In this document: piece by piece, positions 13,711 through 14,116 of the stretch | Position numbering within the stretch: the first letter of the stretch is position 1 | How the letters are laid out: the number at the start of each line of letters is the position of its first letter | DNA from: Bacteroidales bacterium | GTDB lineage: Bacteria; Bacteroidota; Bacteroidia; Bacteroidales; Muribaculaceae | Direction of reading: 5' to 3' | Assembly: GCA_004552395.1 (NCBI GenBank) | Contig: SFOK01000037.1 | Location: 1 to 14,116 of the forward strand | DNA length: 14,116 bases | Notes under the pieces: model-generated | The model's input: only the letters and a program-made list of their open reading frames with translations | Databases searched by the model: none | What the model was told of the DNA's origin: nothing | Position numbers and translations under genes: made by a program

Positions 13711-13993
13711 AGGGATTGAAGAGGTCTTTGTCGTAGAAGTCGAGGATGGAGTAGGTCTGTTTGAGTGCTATCTTGGCGGGGCTCTCGGGGTTGATGCGCA
13801 GGGCGGCGTTGTAGTCGTTGATCGCTTCGGCGCGGTTACCGAGTTGCCAGTGGAGCATGCCGCGGCGCAGAAGAGCCTCGTCGGAGGCGGGGTTCTCGCT
13901 CACGTAGCGGTCGAGGGCCGCAAGGCTGTCCTCGGCTCCGGTCTTCTGCTCTTTGAGGCTCTGAAGGAGCGCTTCGAGTTTGGAATCTTTCAT
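13709..13993 (-). CDS. Small TPR-repeat protein
   Basis: This 94-residue cytoplasmic protein has no signal peptide. Residues about 39-72 form a clear tetratricopeptide repeat (DEALLRRGMLHWQLGN followed by RAEAINDYNAALRINP). The preceding region (about 20-36, SLAALDRYVSENP) fits the second half of another repeat. The C-terminus, ILDFYDKDLFNP, resembles an ending I recall from small TPR proteins in Bacteroidales. TPRs mediate protein-protein contacts; the partner is unknown. The ATG at 13993 is the first in frame with a plausible N-terminus. It converges on HU from the other strand and its stop codon lies inside a hairpin. Nothing in the window indicates its pathway. Confidence 0.78.
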   Translation of the reverse strand: MKDSKLEALLQSLKEQKTGAEDSLAALDRYVSENPASDEALLRRGMLHWQLGNRAEAINDYNAALRINPESPAKIALKQTYSILDFYDKDLFNP

Positions 13994-14116
13994 GGTCGGT
14001 CCGGAATATGAGAGGGTTTAGAGCCCGTTGCACAAAATTTGTTAACGTCAGGGTCGCAGCAGTGCGTCAGATTCGGTGCTGTGAGCGATTGAGCATAGCG
14101 GGCTATGTGATTGAGC
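13994..14116. other. Upstream region of the TPR gene, with short repeats at the window edge
   Basis: No gene is visible. On the minus strand AAATTTTG (14040-14033) is a near match to a -7 promoter element for the TPR gene, without a clear -33 partner. The last 60 bases contain CAGCA/TGCTG and CATAGC-GG-GCTATG inverted repeats and the direct repeat GATTGAGC (14087-14094 and 14109-14116), which runs off the window. Confidence 0.4.

Noticed and set aside
1..14116. CRISPR arrays, tRNA, rRNA, transposase genes
   Set aside because: No regularly spaced repeats, no cloverleaf or rRNA sequence recognised, and no transposase or integrase motifs in any credible frame.

Overview
This window looks like chromosomal DNA of a Bacteroidota bacterium, most likely order Bacteroidales. 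The evidence is a type IX secretion system (T9SS) core operon of the por/gld type, promoter-like sites of the Bacteroidota form (TTG, about 20 bases, TAnnTTTG), almost no Shine-Dalgarno sequences, and an HU gene with a long AT-rich leader. The coding DNA is visibly GC-rich (not computed), which together with gene content would fit a Muribaculaceae-like gut organism. That family-level placement is inference.

Positions 1-6705 (minus strand) hold one directional cluster, read porT - porP - gldK/porK - gldL/porL - gldM/porM - gldN/porN, with gaps of 21-114 bases and the last gene cut by the window edge. GldL and GldM form the inner-membrane proton-driven motor. GldK and GldN form the periplasmic/outer-membrane ring. 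PorP and PorT are outer-membrane beta-barrel components. Together they build the trans-envelope machine that exports proteins carrying a T9SS C-terminal signal. No cargo protein is visible in the window.

Positions 6706-7691 are an AT-rich island unlike its surroundings. It carries two small tandem plus-strand genes, a lipoprotein and a two-helix membrane protein. Each appears frameshifted, in opposite directions. They are followed by a good intrinsic terminator and then a striking long inverted repeat (32-base perfect arms inside a longer imperfect palindrome) that ends just before the next start codon.

Positions 7692-9815 (plus) encode an exported M3-family peptidyl-dipeptidase (Dcp) with an intact zinc site. 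Hairpins separate it from a convergent minus-strand operon (12803 to 10017): two rhomboid intramembrane proteases in tandem, one base apart, then a membrane-anchored endonuclease/exonuclease/phosphatase-family protein.

Positions 13069-13602 carry HU with a convincing promoter overlapped by a palindrome, a leader of about 165 bases and a strong terminator. A degenerate tandem repeat follows, then a small minus-strand TPR protein (13993-13709). The last 60 bases contain short repeats and hairpins of unknown role.

Most of the window is ordinary core genome. The part worth a second look is the AT-rich island with its broken gene pair and the long palindrome in front of dcp.
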